Source: Capitella teleta (taxonomy: Eukaryota > Annelida > Polychaeta > Capitellidae). From it: a DNA stretch of 64,000 bases. The notes under the pieces are model-generated. The model had not been told where the DNA came from and made no database searches. It saw only the letters and a list, made by a program, of their open reading frames with translations. Shown in pieces: positions 46,421 through 59,600 of this stretch (position 1 is its first letter; every line of letters starts with the position of its first letter). Location: the NCBI GenBank assembly GCA_000328365.1, contig KB308935.1:46776-110775 (forward strand). Reading direction: 5' to 3'. Position numbers and translations under genes: made by a program.

Positions 46421-49051
46421 CAAAATGAATTAATAAATTCAGAAAACTAATGAAAATTCGTTGATTAGCAAACTTACCGGCAGTGACCATGGAGTCAAGA
46501 AAGAAGTTAAATCTCTGCACAATTATAACACTTCGTTGGTGGGTGAGAATCAGACTGTCACTTGTATCTCATTATCAGCATGTTGCCATGTTGGTGTTGA
46601 ATATTAATTCCATTTGGACAGTGTTCTAAGTTAAATTAGAATTAAAGGACCAACTGCGGCGTTTATAATTCGAATCACACTCACCTCGTTTGAATCTGAT
46701 GACCTGCTCAACTTTTCATGCCATGATAATAGGGACGCATCATAAGTTCAGAAGAATGAAAAGGTATTTGTTCCGCATTTACGATCAGCTGTTCATTGAC
46801 AATGTTATATTGAATGTAAATTGTATTAACCAGCAAAATTTTTTTCTCTCTAATCGAGGCGTTATGAATCGAGCGAACTTCGAGCGGCTTTTTCTCTGAG
46901 CGGTCAATCCACGCTACAGATTATCTCTATCTCTACCCAAATGCAATAAATGCATGCATTATTATGTAAAATTTAATGAGTCCAATGATAATGTAATGGA
47001 CTAGTGCACCATCAGAAAGTGCCATATTCGGAAGGCCTCAGCGAGGTATGATCATGAACATTCAACAGCGCATCAACTACGAAAGAAGCAATCACTCAGG
47101 AGATGACAATAATCCAATTTATCACAACCAGGTACCACAATTCTACACTATGCAATGTGTTATGCTGTGGTGAGCATTGAGGTTTTCAGGCCACGAAATC
47201 CGACCCCGACGAGTTATCTCATCGACAAATCGAACACGCGACCCTCTGCCCCGCGAGGCAAACGCGAACCACGGCGCGAGCGTGGCCTTCTGCAATTAAT
47301 GAAAATAAAATCAGAATTCCACTGCCATGGCAACGCATGGTTACAGCAACTTTTTGAATTATGATTGAAATTGACTGTAAGCAGATTCACCATTACCAGA
47401 AAGGATGTGTTGTGAGTTACGAGACAGGGAGATATACAATTGCGCGGGCGTTCGTCAGGTGAGCATGCACATGATTGGTTTCGCGGGGTAAGCAGTGTAT
47501 ACTATTAGTGACGTCGGATCCACGAATCGATACCTGGAACAATGCAGCGACGCACGCCGCCCCGTGAGATTGTTTGTCGATAAGTCACTTCAGATCAAGT
47601 TGTGCTAACACTTGGGCACAGAGAACATAGAAGTGCGGCCAAATAGAATTTTGAGATTAAAGAGAAGAATAAAAGATTAATTCAGCTGATGGCATCGCTT
47701 CCGCTGGACTTGATCCGTTTGTTAGAAACACCTTTGGTTGGCATGTCCTTTGATCACACCCGCCGTCATGGACGGAGCTATTACTGAAGGTTCGTCTCTT
47801 AAGCACATTGTTTCAGCTCTTTAATTTGTGGTAATCCGATTTAATAAACTGCTGGAATTTCTTTCTTACTGACTGCATAAACACAGCTATCTGTATGTTA
47901 AACGCAATTAAATACCTGAAATAGTTTAATATAATAGTATAATAATAGTTAATATATAAATAGTATAATAATAGTTAAATAGTTTGTATAGTTGTGTAAA
48001 TACTAGCTCAGTGCGTCTTGTCAAACCTAAACCTGTTTTAAACATCCATTCGGGCATGCACTAGTTCTTTGGTACTACACATAAGTATAGCATGCGTTTA
48101 AGGTATATAGACAGTATAAAGCCTGGATACAATGAATACGCAATTTGCCTTATGAATGATTTACGCTATTGATTACGTACCAAGCATGTGTATATTATAT
48201 TATGGTATATATACGGCATCAGGTAATAAGTATGCATACATATATACATGCGCGCATTCTTCTCGAACGTTCTTGAATATATCATAAGCGTTGTAAATAT
48301 TAGTTTTGCACGCAAGTAAACAGTCTACGAACAGCAGCGAGATAACATTGATTATTCCAAACACGGTGATTGCTCGAGAAAATCGTTGGTCTATTCAAAC
48401 AGACACTCGTCGGATCGATCAGTTTACATCATTCTTCTGTGAATAGAAACAAGTTGAACATTCGATACAGATCCACACTAGAAGGGGCCTGGTTGCCCAG
48501 CCACCAAGCATGGGAGAGGGCTCTGTGCTCAGGGAATGAAAAATTAACCCTATTATATAGGCAAATAGGGAGCATATATATAACATATTAGGTGGAGATA
48601 TCGCAAGATATACTAAAGAATATTATAAAACATGTTGATATGCATGATATCAAAATATTCAACAACTAAAAAGCATGCAATCGAGTACGAACCTCCGCCA
48701 ATGGGTGAACAGGCAGACAGGGTTACAAAGGCGCATGGAAACCTTCTCTAACGGCAGTTAATAAGGCATTATTATGATTATAGACACACAATGCAATGTT
48801 TGTGTCTCATCACGTTTGAGTATTTGATTAATTGTTGTGGTTTCAACTCAACGTTTGGATCATAAATCCGAGTGACATTTATTAGAGGCGTGGGATTAGG
48901 GGATAATCTGAAAAGGGAATCCGGATTTAAATGACAGATCCACAACACATGATCGAGTTAAGTTAGCATGATTAGAGTCATCGATGCAGACCAAGATGCT
49001 GTTATCGTCTCATGATGTTGGCTTTCCTTCCTCGTCCAGGTTGTGCTGACT
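46421..49051. other. Intergenic region upstream of an unrecognised plus-strand gene
   Basis: No gene supported. A GCGTTATGA (reverse TCATAACGC) is at 46859. A 5' UTR exon of the gene beginning at 49052 must lie in or before this stretch, because its first coding exon follows a CGTCCAG acceptor at 49039. Confidence 0.4.
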
Positions 49052-50868
49052 ATGACGCATTTGGAAGAAAGTGCGTTCGGTCTTTCGGCTGACGAAATGG
49101 AACACATCCGATACCTGGAAGCGCTGAAGCAGCGTCGGAAGAGAGCTGTGACGTCATGTGGACCTCGCAAGACCGTCTCCGATGGTTTGTCTCTCGAGGG
49201 ACAAATCGCCATGCAAATGGCGATGGACGAACGAGTTAGCACCGAGACGGTCGCCTCGGACGCCCACCCGTCGTCTGATTCTGGATACGCCAAGAGCGAG
49301 GCTGCTTCGTTGGACAATCAATCCGGAGCCGGGTCTTCCGGAGACTATCCTCCACAAAGAACGCCACAACGAACCTACACTTTCTCAGAATTGTATCGCC
49401 GGAACAACTCTGCACGCATGCGCAAAGACATCACCGATGAGTACTTCCGGGAGGACGAGGAGAAGAAGCGTGCGTTGGGAGGGGGTAAAGTTGAGAGTGC
49501 GATGGAGATGGTGGAGGTGATGAGGCATGGTGATGATGCCCTGGATGCTGAGTTCAGTTTGGCGGATGACGAAGCCATCGCTGAGCTGGCTAGGATCAAC
49601 TCGGTGGAGAAGTGTTCTGTTTGGATGCAAGCCACTGTTGAGCACCGCGCGGACAGTGCTACGATCACTGCGAAACGTTCACCTCGTGCTGGTGGTGTTG
49701 GGCTCACTTCTAAATGTCCGTAAGAAACGTGCATGTGCTTTGGATGTGTTCATTATGTTGAACTGTTGAACCGTAAATCTAGAGTGTAGTTATATTGAAT
49801 TGTTTTCTATATTATCCAGGATTTGATTTTACGACATCTTTGTTGCTTTGCTTTGCATTTAATATTAATGTCTACTCCCAAATTTGAAATATTGGTTAGG
49901 CCCATAAACTATTCAATATACTAATTTCATGATATCTATCTTCCGAGTATTGATTCCTCGTGGTTATATTCGTTTCATTTTTCGTCTATAACTTTCTCGT
50001 TTGCATGTAGAATTCAATTAACACGCATTTTGGTGATATTCCAATGAGTTCTATTTAGGCTAATAAATTGATTAAACGAAGGCGTGAAATGGTGCGATCA
50101 ACGAATGATTCACCATTCAAGGTCTCGATCGCTTACTAGGAAACCATGTCGAATGTTGGTGCGATTCGATGACGACACAGCCAGAGGGTCAGCCGTCAAC
50201 CTTTGGTGGCAAGCGTGACCTGACGGCATCAATTAGATTATTGAGGATTTTGGCAAATCAGATTATGAAATTGATTCGCAATGTGCCTTATGAAATCGAT
50301 TATGTAACCCAGAAGCCACCTTCATGCTGAACCTTTTACCTGGAAATAGTCATGATTAATCGTAGCGTCAGCTATATAACTACTCACTGTTAATAAACCT
50401 TAATTATTAATCTTTGCTAACTCATTGACTCAATTTAATCAAATTCTAAAACTGTATTCGGACTCAATGGTCCACGCAAACAGGTGAAAATGTGAAAGAA
50501 ACATGCATTAGTTGTACACAGATAAACGAAGAACACATCATTATATAAAGGATCACATTGCTGTTAAATGAAAGACACTTATTCTAAAAACGCCAAATTA
50601 TTATTTTTTCTCAAAATACCGCACTCAATGTCGAATTAACTAGTGATCGTTATAGATGACTTATTCCCCCGACATATAGAACGGTACATTAGTGCAAATG
50701 ACCAGGAACATCAGCTTCAACAAACATTTGAGTAGCACTAAGATATCTAGGTAGACGTAATAAAATGCGCACGGCATCATTGTAAGCTCTTAATAATTTC
50801 CGTATAGAAGCCACTTTGCCTTTGTAAAGATGAGCAGCGTCTTCTCAATAGATAAAAATGGAATTGGG

Positions 50869-50900
<32 letters not shown>

Positions 50901-53900
50901 ACGAAATAAATGAGTACATATATTATATAATGCACACGACACTGTATTCTGCCTTTGAGTATCGCAAACCTCTCCAGCGAGTATAATCTCATAGAGGGAC
51001 ATGACAATACGATTTCTGACATCATAATTGCACTCTTCACCTCAAGGCTGGACTACGGCAACTCGCTATTGCCATGGCGGTGCAACCCGCCTGTCGGCTG
51101 AGAAGCCTACCATTGTCCGCGTGACCCCGTGTCCTGTGACCGCGCCCTCTCCGTTGCTGGGCGACGAGAGAGGTTAAACTGCCTGCAACTTTACGATAAT
51201 GAGATAACTATGACGATTATACGAAATACTAAAGGCTTATTTATTTCAATCAGCTTATGTTTGTGAATTTTAAATTGTGAACTATATTTCATTTTATCTA
51301 TTATCTTTTATTTTTACTTGTATACGCATCCGAAACGTTGTTTTATGTTAATTATATATATTTATATTTTTTTTTTTTTTTTTTTTCGTGAGAAGAACTC
51401 TCACATTTTAATGGTGATGTACAATGGAACATAACGAACAAAAAAGAACAAAAAAGAACATGCATACGCGGGTTGTTCGAAAAGTTCTCGGCCTAACACA
51501 GAAGGCGTTATCACAGAAAGTTGAAATTTCACTTGAATATAGGTTATCTTTCCAGATGAAAATTTCAAGCATTGAATTTCCCAGAACGTCACATGATCAC
51601 CTTTGGCACCAATTTGAGTGAAGCAGGGGTCGGCATTTCGCCAAAATGCGGCAGACTCCTGATTTACGTGCTAATTCAAATTTCAAAGTCAATTTTAGAC
51701 TATTACTCATTTTCGGTTATCTCCGATATTTTCCTCATAAATGCATCAGAGCAATGTAAAATAAATGTGTTTGAAACATTATGATGGAATTCTTATAAAA
51801 TAGTCAAATTAAGCCCAGAAGGGAGTACTAATATACTGGCATAAAATTTTGTTCCTTCTGGGGATTACACATTGATAAAACAGGAATACGTGATGTGAAT
51901 TATACAATTATTTGACAAAACATTTTTTTATACTAAGTCACAAGTTGAATTGAAATCAATACATCCAAAGTAGGCCTAACGGTCCCGTAAACACTTTCCC
52001 TTTATGGTATTTTTACGCTCCGACAAAACTTAACGTTATACGATGACTCGGGCTCAATATTTTATTTTCCCGAAAGAATATAATGCATTCCTTTAGTGAC
52101 ATATTAAAGCATCATGTTAGGAATCTGTTGATGAACTCAATCTATTCATCATTCATTTCTATTTCTATTTCTTATATCTAATTGCATTTCTCATCAACTA
52201 GCTCATTCTGATGAGATAGTCTGTGATGAGAAATTTAGAGCTGCCGGAAAACTCGCAGCTCCAAAATTCGGGCACAGAAAGCGATGGCATTCTATAGTCC
52301 CTCCGCTGCCGTTGCGTGTAGAATTCATCTCTTGCTTCTCGGAATTTCGTGGCACACGAGCGCACCAGCCCAGATGTAGACATGGTTGAGCTTGACTACA
52401 TCTGACTGAGTTGCTAGGGGTCCACCCACAAGCCTATTTTGGACCGAGTGCTTCACCTCATTTCATTGCATTTTTGAGCCCGTTCGTTTCTGGTTTCGTA
52501 AAAAAGCAGCCCCAGCCAACACCTGGTTATCATTTTATGTTTGACATGGCGACCCTGTCAGGATCAATGGACACGCACAACTACTACCCAGTGGCGTAGG
52601 AACCGGGGGGGGGGGGGGCTGAGCCTAGGAGTGGGGGCCTGAGTATGTTTTGGCCCCCCAAAAAATTTGCATGTGCAGAAAAAAAAATCACAGCCATTTA
52701 GAGAAATCAGTCATTATTTTTGGTATTCGTATGTACGCAATTGTATGATAGTTCCATATTTCCATACACTGCCTTTGTCCTACTCGCCTCAGCTCTCCCA
52801 AGAAGGCAAATGACTTAGAATCATAACGCGAACACCGCAGAGGTGCTTTCGATTTGGGGATAAATTTGATGTCTGCCCCCTCCCTCAGAGGAGCATATCA
52901 CCTCATTCTTCAGTTGAAAGAGGTAACCTAGAATAAAACTGACAACAGTAACAGCTAAAATACTTGCATATATCCCACAATTACACTGCCACTGTATATG
53001 AACAGTGTACATACTCACGTAGCTGACATACATCATACGTGTTACAATGAATGACTCTAGTATTATGATACTACACTACTGACTACAGCGAGACGCCATG
53101 AGGTATACAGACCTCGCCAGATTTATCTGTGCTATTACTCACGACACTGCATGACCAATGTGAACCCATTCCTACATTGAAGGAGGGGCACTCCGCCCCC
53201 TATCCTGTTCCTACTCCACGGTAACTGAGTGATACCCAGTCAGTCAGTCACTCACCAGATGACTTGATCAGCATATACTAGTATACATGTATCTCACGTT
53301 CTCAGATGATTCAAACTTGAAATTGAATTGACAATCTCTAGCACTCACATATCATTTTGAATATTTCACCACCCAATACACGTATGTACAGTGACGTACT
53401 CTCCCAGTCACAGTGAGCCTTGATCACTGCATGTAAAGGCTGTACGCAGTGTATAATCTCAGTTCCAGATGCGGTGTTAATGATTATCAATTATAATTTA
53501 AGGGGCATCTCTTTTGTGTGCACCGTTGCATAATCATTCACGTATTACGCTATGCTTAGGAAACATGATGACGATCAGCCAGAGGGAGCCATCAAACCGC
53601 AGACGATTTCTCCCAATCAAAGTGAAGCAGCAGGTGCTTTTTGATATTCAAAAATGTTTCTGTTTTCATTGCTTTCAAGTGCCTTGTTGGACATGTTCCT
53701 TTTATTTTCTTCTGTTTTCATTGATAACACCCCACAGCGAGGAAGAGTAAGGTAAGATATATAATTATATATATATTGATATACATACATGTATGTTTGA
53801 ATATTGAATACAATTTACATTTGTTTGAAAATAATGCGTACAGCTACAGTGCCCGAAGAGGTTATCAATATGCACATGTACTAATTGTATTACATGTATT

Positions 53901-54110
53901 CATTCGTCTGTATTCTCAATGCTGGGAAGTAATTTTAGACTATATTAAAATTTAATGTCTTATGCAAGACTTTTTTTAAACTCAACTTTTTTCAGCAGAT
54001 TTTGCAAGCTAGCTTGTTGCGTTAAATATACTTCTAAGATAATTATGTTGTATATCAATTTGTTACCATTCATTCAAGTTCAGGTCTTAATTGGAAGATA
54101 TGGAAGCTAA
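49052..54110 (+). CDS. Unrecognised intracellular protein, four coding exons, 260 residues
   Basis: Exons 49052-49719, 53560-53633, 53738-53751 (14 nt) and 54084-54110 join in phase. The first ends at a strong CC|GTAAGA donor, just before an in-frame stop, so the protein probably continues into the small exons and ends VLIGRYGS. The N-terminus has a predicted helix (LSADEMEHIRYLEALKQRRK), then Ser/Asp-rich low-complexity sequence (SDSGYAKSEAASLDNQSG), a helix (DEYFREDEEKKRALGGGK) and acidic repeats (DDALDAEFSLADDEAIAELA). No signal peptide or membrane segment. I do not recognise the family; the N-terminal helix faintly resembles those of Rab-effector/active-zone proteins, which is not evidence enough. 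AATAAA follows at about 54127. Intron 1 is 3.8 kb. The large exon is the best supported part; the three small exons rest on phase and splice sites. Confidence 0.6.
50869..50898. repeat. Poly-A tract, 30 bp
   Basis: In the first intron of the unrecognised plus-strand gene. Another T-rich tract is at 51369-51386. Confidence 0.9.
50990..51070 (+). mobile_element. Small LINE reverse-transcriptase fragment
   Basis: Plus strand reads HDNTISDIIIALFTSRLDYG then NSLL, the TSRLDYCNSLL motif of CR1/L2-like RT. Only about 80 bp is recognisable. Confidence 0.55.
53088..53145 (+). repeat. About 60-bp dispersed element, copy 8 (same subtype as copy 1)
   Basis: ACTACAGCGAGACGCCATGA, GGTATACAGACCTCGCC and TATCTGTGCTATTACTC; closest to 13141-13195. 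Confidence 0.6.
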
Positions 54111-54323
54111 TTAGTCAACATCTGAAATAATAAACAATCAATCCATCAGGCATGTAGAATTACCAAAACAATAAATTTTCTATTCAAAACCTAATCATCT
54201 AATTTTATTGGGACAATGTTAATAATATTAACAACAAATATTGACGGAACAAAAATTAATAGCTAAGCACAGAAATACAAGACTAGATGAGGAGATGAGA
54301 TGATGTGGGAATGCATAGAGTGG

Positions 54324-55289
54324 TCAGTCTATTTTCTGGACGTTCCGTTTCTGGTCCTCAGTGAACGCGATGAAGATGAACAGACCGAGAACGATGTGAA
54401 CGGAGCAGATGGCCACGATGGCCGCATAGAAGTAACTGTTGCTACTGGTCATTCCCAGGAAAGCTGCAAATACACAAATGTTGGATGGGTCGCGAGGGAT
54501 TATAAAAGTGCTAACCTTCAAAGATGAAAGATTTGCTGAGGAAGTAGCTGCTGATAGGGAAGACGATGATGAGGAAGCTGTAGAAGAGCAAGCGATGCAG
54601 CACTTGGCTGGGACTCTCCTCATTGCTGAAACACACACACGTTTACCAGGGAAGAAGCACTTTGTTTGGAGCCTGTTATAAGCACTTGCAAATTATTTTT
54701 TTATCATTTAATTAATTTGGTGATACATTATAAGTTTTATGGTCACAACCATTATTCTCTCTGTTTCAGCACCTCTCAGTTCAGTTTTCCTCTAAGATGA
54801 GGAGACGCAATGGCGAGCATCAGCATTAGGTGATATTTCATAATTTTTTTATAATTTTTTTTTTTTCATCCAGCAATGCCAATCAGCCCAATGGGGTGAA
54901 TGGTTGAACAAAGACTTGAAAATATAGTCACAACTAAAATTCCCTCTTTAGCCAAACCTTACACTAGACTGCAATAGTTTGGACAACTATGGCAAGTGCA
55001 TTTGGCATGTTCACAGTTCAGAAAAACATCAAAATGCCACCAGCATTTAGCATTTGGTTGAGCGAATGAGGGTCCGTGACAAAGCAGCGATTTCGCCCAT
55101 ATTATCGCCCAATCACTATTTACCAATGAAATCTCAACCAGTTCAAACATTTAATCAATAGATTCTGGTTTTCACAGTTGTCAGGTAATAAATAATGTTC
55201 TGCTAATTGGTAGATATCGTAGATACGACGCATAATTTAATGAAAAATGAGTAATAATTTAGTCACAAGACTCACGAAACGCGTTGCAT
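54324..55289 (-). CDS. VMA21: V-ATPase assembly factor VMA21
   Basis: Three exons (55276-55289, 54516-54625, 54324-54463) give 87 residues. The first coding exon is only 14 nt (MQRVS). Two hydrophobic helices are clear: FYSFLIIVFPISSYFLSKSF and the diagnostic SYFYAAIVAICSVHIVLGLF, which aligns with the human SYFYAAIVAVVAVHVVLALF. The C-terminus ends VQKID, in the place of the ER-retrieval tail of the family. VMA21 is an ER chaperone that assembles the V0 sector of the vacuolar ATPase. The start was found by phase: only this ATG-GTGAGT exon gives the right frame. It is convergent with the gene ending at 54110. Two TCATAACGCA decamers sit 24-50 bp before the ATG. Confidence 0.93.
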
Positions 55290-55312
55290 CTTGAATCGGG
55301 AAGTAATGAGAT

Positions 55313-55339
55313 TCATAACGCATCAAAATTCATAACGCA
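55313..55339 (-). promoter_or_regulatory. Direct TCATAACGCA pair upstream of VMA21
   Basis: TCATAACGCA at 55313-55322 and again at 55330-55339, 17 bp apart, on the plus strand (the gene reads on the minus strand), starting 24 bp before the ATG. Confidence 0.45.
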
Positions 55340-55719
55340 CCTTCACGAAAATCATTACGTCATAATTATTGCTTTATGCTAGTAACGAAGTGCAAATTAA
55401 ACATACGGTACTTATAGTTCTTAGTGAGTACTAACAACGGTATTAATGTAATGTTAACGCTCTGCTAACACTTGCTTACATAACGGCATTTAATCACATC
55501 TAGTATTTTTATATTGTTAATTCTCGTTTATATATTTTTATGTTATGTTTTCGATTCTTATGGCCATGGCTTAGAAACCATCTGACAAATAAAACTCTCA
55601 AATTCATATCTGGGGAGCATGCTCAGTGAAAAGCATCTGCATCAGTATCGAACAGGAAGAACTGTCAGATAATCCACCTATATTCGTCCACAGGAAGCCA
55701 GTATCAGCACATAAAGTGG
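55340..55719. other. Non-coding stretch
   Basis: No gene recognised before the SINE. Confidence 0.4.
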
Positions 55720-55875
55720 AGAGGTGGTGGTCGAATGGTTGGCGTTCTTGGCGCTGGCCACTGGAGGTTCGAAGCCAGTCACCAACCTTAACTCCTGCGA
55801 CCACATAATCTTTAGTGGCTTCAGGATTCCGGGGTTGAATAAGACACCCCCCCACCACCTCCGAAGTGAGAGGCT
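55720..55875 (+). mobile_element. tRNA-derived SINE
   Basis: A Pol III A box TGGTCGAATGG (55728-55738) and a perfect B box GGTTCGAAGCC (55766-55776) at tRNA-like spacing are followed by about 80 bp of unrelated body. The ends GAGGTGGTGG and CCACCACCTC are inverted. Acceptor and T-arm pairing are poor, so it is not a working tRNA gene. Confidence 0.7.
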
Positions 55876-56359
55876 GCATCATAAGCGGAACACTTGTTCA
55901 TCTCAAAATCAAATTATTTTGATGCACATGTAATTCTTTAAGATAGAATATAACAAGCCTAAGAAATCTATTCACTATTAATTGTGATGCAATCATGCTA
56001 CAACATTAATATTTCTTTGATCAGATCTGCAGTTCTCAATATTGGAATTTTAATTAGAATTACACAGGAATACAATGAATGAAACATGTTTTTTTTTTTT
56101 AAATGAACAAAATAAAAATACATTCAGAGCTTTTTATTGATTATTAAAATATGAGAATGAGAAAGCGCTGTACGAGGAAATGACTAGGAAAACAGGACAG
56201 CGCAGAGTAGGCAGCCTAAGGCCTCATTAAGGCTAAGGCAAAACCAAATGAAAGATAAGGCCTAACCACATTAAGGCCAAGGCCAAATGAATTTGTATGA
56301 AATATTAGTGTATTACAGATAAAAACGAGTACAACACACAAGGCAAAGGCCTTCACATA
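55876..56359. other. Non-coding stretch with scattered AAGGC words
   Basis: From about 56205 the sequence already contains loose copies (GGCTAAGGC, AAGGCCAAGGCC) of the minisatellite unit that follows. Confidence 0.5.
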
Positions 56360-56526
56360 ATGAAGGCTAAGGCCAGATGAAGATTAAGGCCAGATGAAGA
56401 TTAAGGCCAAATGAAGATTAAGGCCAAATGAAGGCTAAGGCCAGATGAAGGCTAAGGCCAGATGAAGATTAAGGCCAAATGAAGATTAAGGCCAGATGAA
56501 GGCTAAGGCCAGATGAAGATTAAGGC
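56360..56526. repeat. 17-bp minisatellite, about 10 units
   Basis: Units of the type AAGGCCAGATGAAGATT, varying at A/G and GCT/ATT positions in an alternating pattern. It lies about 100 bp beyond the ELMOD stop, so it is probably in or next to that gene's 3' UTR. There are no spacers, so it is not a CRISPR array. Confidence 0.92.
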
Positions 56527-56628
56527 AGAGCCGTAGACAGGTAGGATCATGATTGGTGCAGCAAAACAAATGAGATCAAAACAAACGATATGCATTCAGT
56601 CCAGGAATAAATTATGCAAATGAGGCGA

Positions 56629-59600
56629 CTATAGTGGCACAGAAGCGGCGTTGTTGCTGGGGCCCACAGTGAGCGCCCCGTGCAGCGTGGCGTGTTTGTC
56701 TTTCAAGCGCTGCACGATTCTCTTCTGAAATTTCTGCTTCACGTGATTAAACTGCATGATGTCTATCGTCTCCTGAGAGAACCAGAATTTGTCGAATTCA
56801 TAGAGGAGATAACCTACAGAGGAGCAGAGAGGTCAACCAAGACAGGGAGGGGGTAGGGGGTGGTACTCACAGTACACCTGGTGGAAGTGCTCCAGTCTGG
56901 GTTGGCCATGCACCACGTTGTAGAGGTGAGTCTTCAGGTGGCCGCTGTTCAGCAGCTGATGAGCCAAACCGGTGATGTTGATGCCCACGATGGCAAACGA
57001 ATAACTGGCGATGAAAACCTGAAGAATTCATTTGCTGCAATCTCAAAACTTACCCATTCTGAGGATGTTCTGATCGTGAGAGAAGTTGTCTCGCGGCATC
57101 AGTGTAAACGGTTGCGAAGAAACTGCAAATGGATCCCATCGTTAAATCGAATTATCACCCAATTCAAAACGTACACTAGGTTCTGGAGGCCAAGGAGACC
57201 CATTCCGCGGAAGTCAGTCATCGGGTCGTCGCCTTGGAAACCAATCTCCGTCCATTGTTTTGAGATGCGGGCGGTGAGTTGGGTGTCTGGCTTTAACTTA
57301 GACCACAGCTGAAAGAGAAGAAGACGGGATTCAATGGAACAGAGCGGAGACGGAGCGTTTTACCTGAGACAGAAGTGCTTCGTGTTCGGAGTTTTCTGAG
57401 CAGTACTGAATACGTCGAGTCGATTCGACTTCACTGATCAGCTGACGATAGCCACATATCTGGCACAGACACATGCGCAGGGTGGGTCCGAACCTGGTTA
57501 AGTAAACTAGGTTAAAAAACATGAACTGAAAAAACCTTCAAACTTTCAGAAAAACAATCAATATGGGTTAACAATGCAAGAAAAGAGCGATTGTTTGCTT
57601 GCTGTGCAAATATGATCTCCTCTATTGGAGCAGAAGAAAAAAAATTCAACGCCAACAGACGAAATCACATTCCATTGAGGCCTATTCATTGTGCTTAACC
57701 CAGAAAGATTATCTTGCACTTTGGACGGCTTCAATCTGATGTGGTTCAGATCTGAAGTTAATCAATGTACACCGGATTCAACCAAACTCAAGTTATTCAA
57801 CCAAACATCAAAGTTAGCGACACTCGCTATACATACATGGCCCACAGAGTATCATAAATATGCCATCCTAAACAAACAAATCACTTCCGTTCACAAAACT
57901 GTTAGCTCTTGAGAATAATATCTAGGTCTACATGTAGTTGGTCTTCCATAATCAATCTGAAACTCAACTTAGATATGCTAGTGTTTCATTTTTCAATAGA
58001 ATTTAATTTCATCATTTTAATCTGGAGAAACAGAAGAGGAAGATGAATAAACGAAATTATTTCTTTTCGAAAATCCCCTTTTTTGTTTGAATGACTCCAT
58101 TAAGTTCCCCATCCCTTTAAATTTGCACATAGAAGAAGTTATGTTTTTTCCTTGCTGATGTCAAGACTTATTAAAGACGGAATAGCAGAAGGAAGAATAC
58201 GGTGAATGCAAGCAGAATCATAAAACTACATTAAAAAAAATAAGGAATTTTATGCCCAAGAAGATGGTTAAACTGCGCATTATTTTACTTTAGAAAATCA
58301 AGAAATTATAAATACTTCACGTCACGTGAAAGTGATGAGGAAGTGACAATTATCACGAGATGCTGCTGACTCACGTCTTAAGACAGTTCTAAACAACAAT
58401 TATTCTAACCAAATATTAACAATGGACCCACAAGTAGTTTAGACACGGAGTAATTACCCCCGTCAAGATATTTCACTGAGAAGGAAGCAATAATCTATAA
58501 CATATTCAAGAGGAAAGCCTTGGTCCTAATCCTTAAAGAGAACTAATCCTGGATCAGGGGAAACTGTGAATGCAAATCAGGATTAGTTCCTTAATCGGGT
58601 TCAACGTACTGTGGGTGGATTTCTGGACTGACGGATTTGATGCGCATGATATTGGCGACAGCATCATCGATGTTGACGTTGTCTTCGGCCAGGAGTCCTT
58701 TCAGGGTGTGGATCTTAGAATGCTTCAGCGACGATTCTGAAAATAAAATTAATTAATTTATTTTTTTTAAATTCAATTTTAAAGATTAAAAAAAAAAAAA
58801 AGAAGAGAAAAAATCCCATTGAAGAATAAAAGCAGGCAAAAGGTCACAAGTTCAACAGGAACACCAAAAAGAATGAAAATCAATGGAATGTCATTTTATT
58901 TATTGAATTGTGGGAGCAGAATCCAGGTGTTCACTGTCTCTGTTGACAGAAAGCATCGATGCTTAGCACGTGTTGACGTCTGCCTCGGTGAGTGCATTAA
59001 GGACTCGTATCGATAATAGTCATTATGATCGACTGATAAAATGATAAAAGCCGAAAAGAACGAAATCAAAGCTAAAACCAGGATGCAGTGTGCACGATAA
59101 AAAACATGCCCTCAAACTAGACATCCAATCAGATCATTTTTTTTTTCCAAGAAGTCAAAATATAATACTAATCACAAAGTCTCACGATTAACACGATCGA
59201 GAGAATTGAGCAACTGAACCAAGGCTAAATATAGCAATTGAGGTCACGCTTGTAAAGCATTTAATCCATTATGTATAATTTACAAACGCAGTAAGAGATT
59301 TGATCCGGGGACATTACGTAACATAATCCTCAGCGCTATTATAACCATTCACTTTGAAGTATGTTACAGTTTAATAATCCCTCGCTGAAGAATGCTAACA
59401 AGAGAGGCATCCACTTGTTGTTGTGGTATTACATAATCTCAGGTGGAAGAATTCGGTTTTTGTAAATGCTTCATTTCGATCGGTATTCGCTTACATAATT
59501 GAGTGGAATTTACGGAAGTGAAATATATCACATGACATTCAGACGTGTTTGCAAATTACACAGAAAGATCTTTAATACTGCAAATGTGGAATTGTATCCA

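Noticed and set aside
47774-47795. ATG-containing exon (MDGAITE) as the first coding exon of the gene at 49052
   Set aside because: Splicing its GTTCGT donor to the acceptor at 49039 gives a frame that stops soon after; it cannot be the coding start with these sites.
54464-54638. Upstream Ser-rich frame joined to VMA21
   Set aside because: It reads through an intron in the wrong frame; the true upstream exon has a matching frame and family sequence.
55721-55792. Functional tRNA gene
   Set aside because: A and B boxes are fine, but the acceptor, anticodon and T stems do not pair properly; the SINE explanation fits better.
56360-56526. CRISPR-like array
   Set aside because: Units are directly adjacent without spacers, and the genome is eukaryotic; it is a minisatellite.
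57171-57176. ELMOD exon 4 ending before GTGTACG
   Set aside because: It leads to a stop in the next exon; shifting the donor by two bases to GTACGT gives the conserved family sequence.
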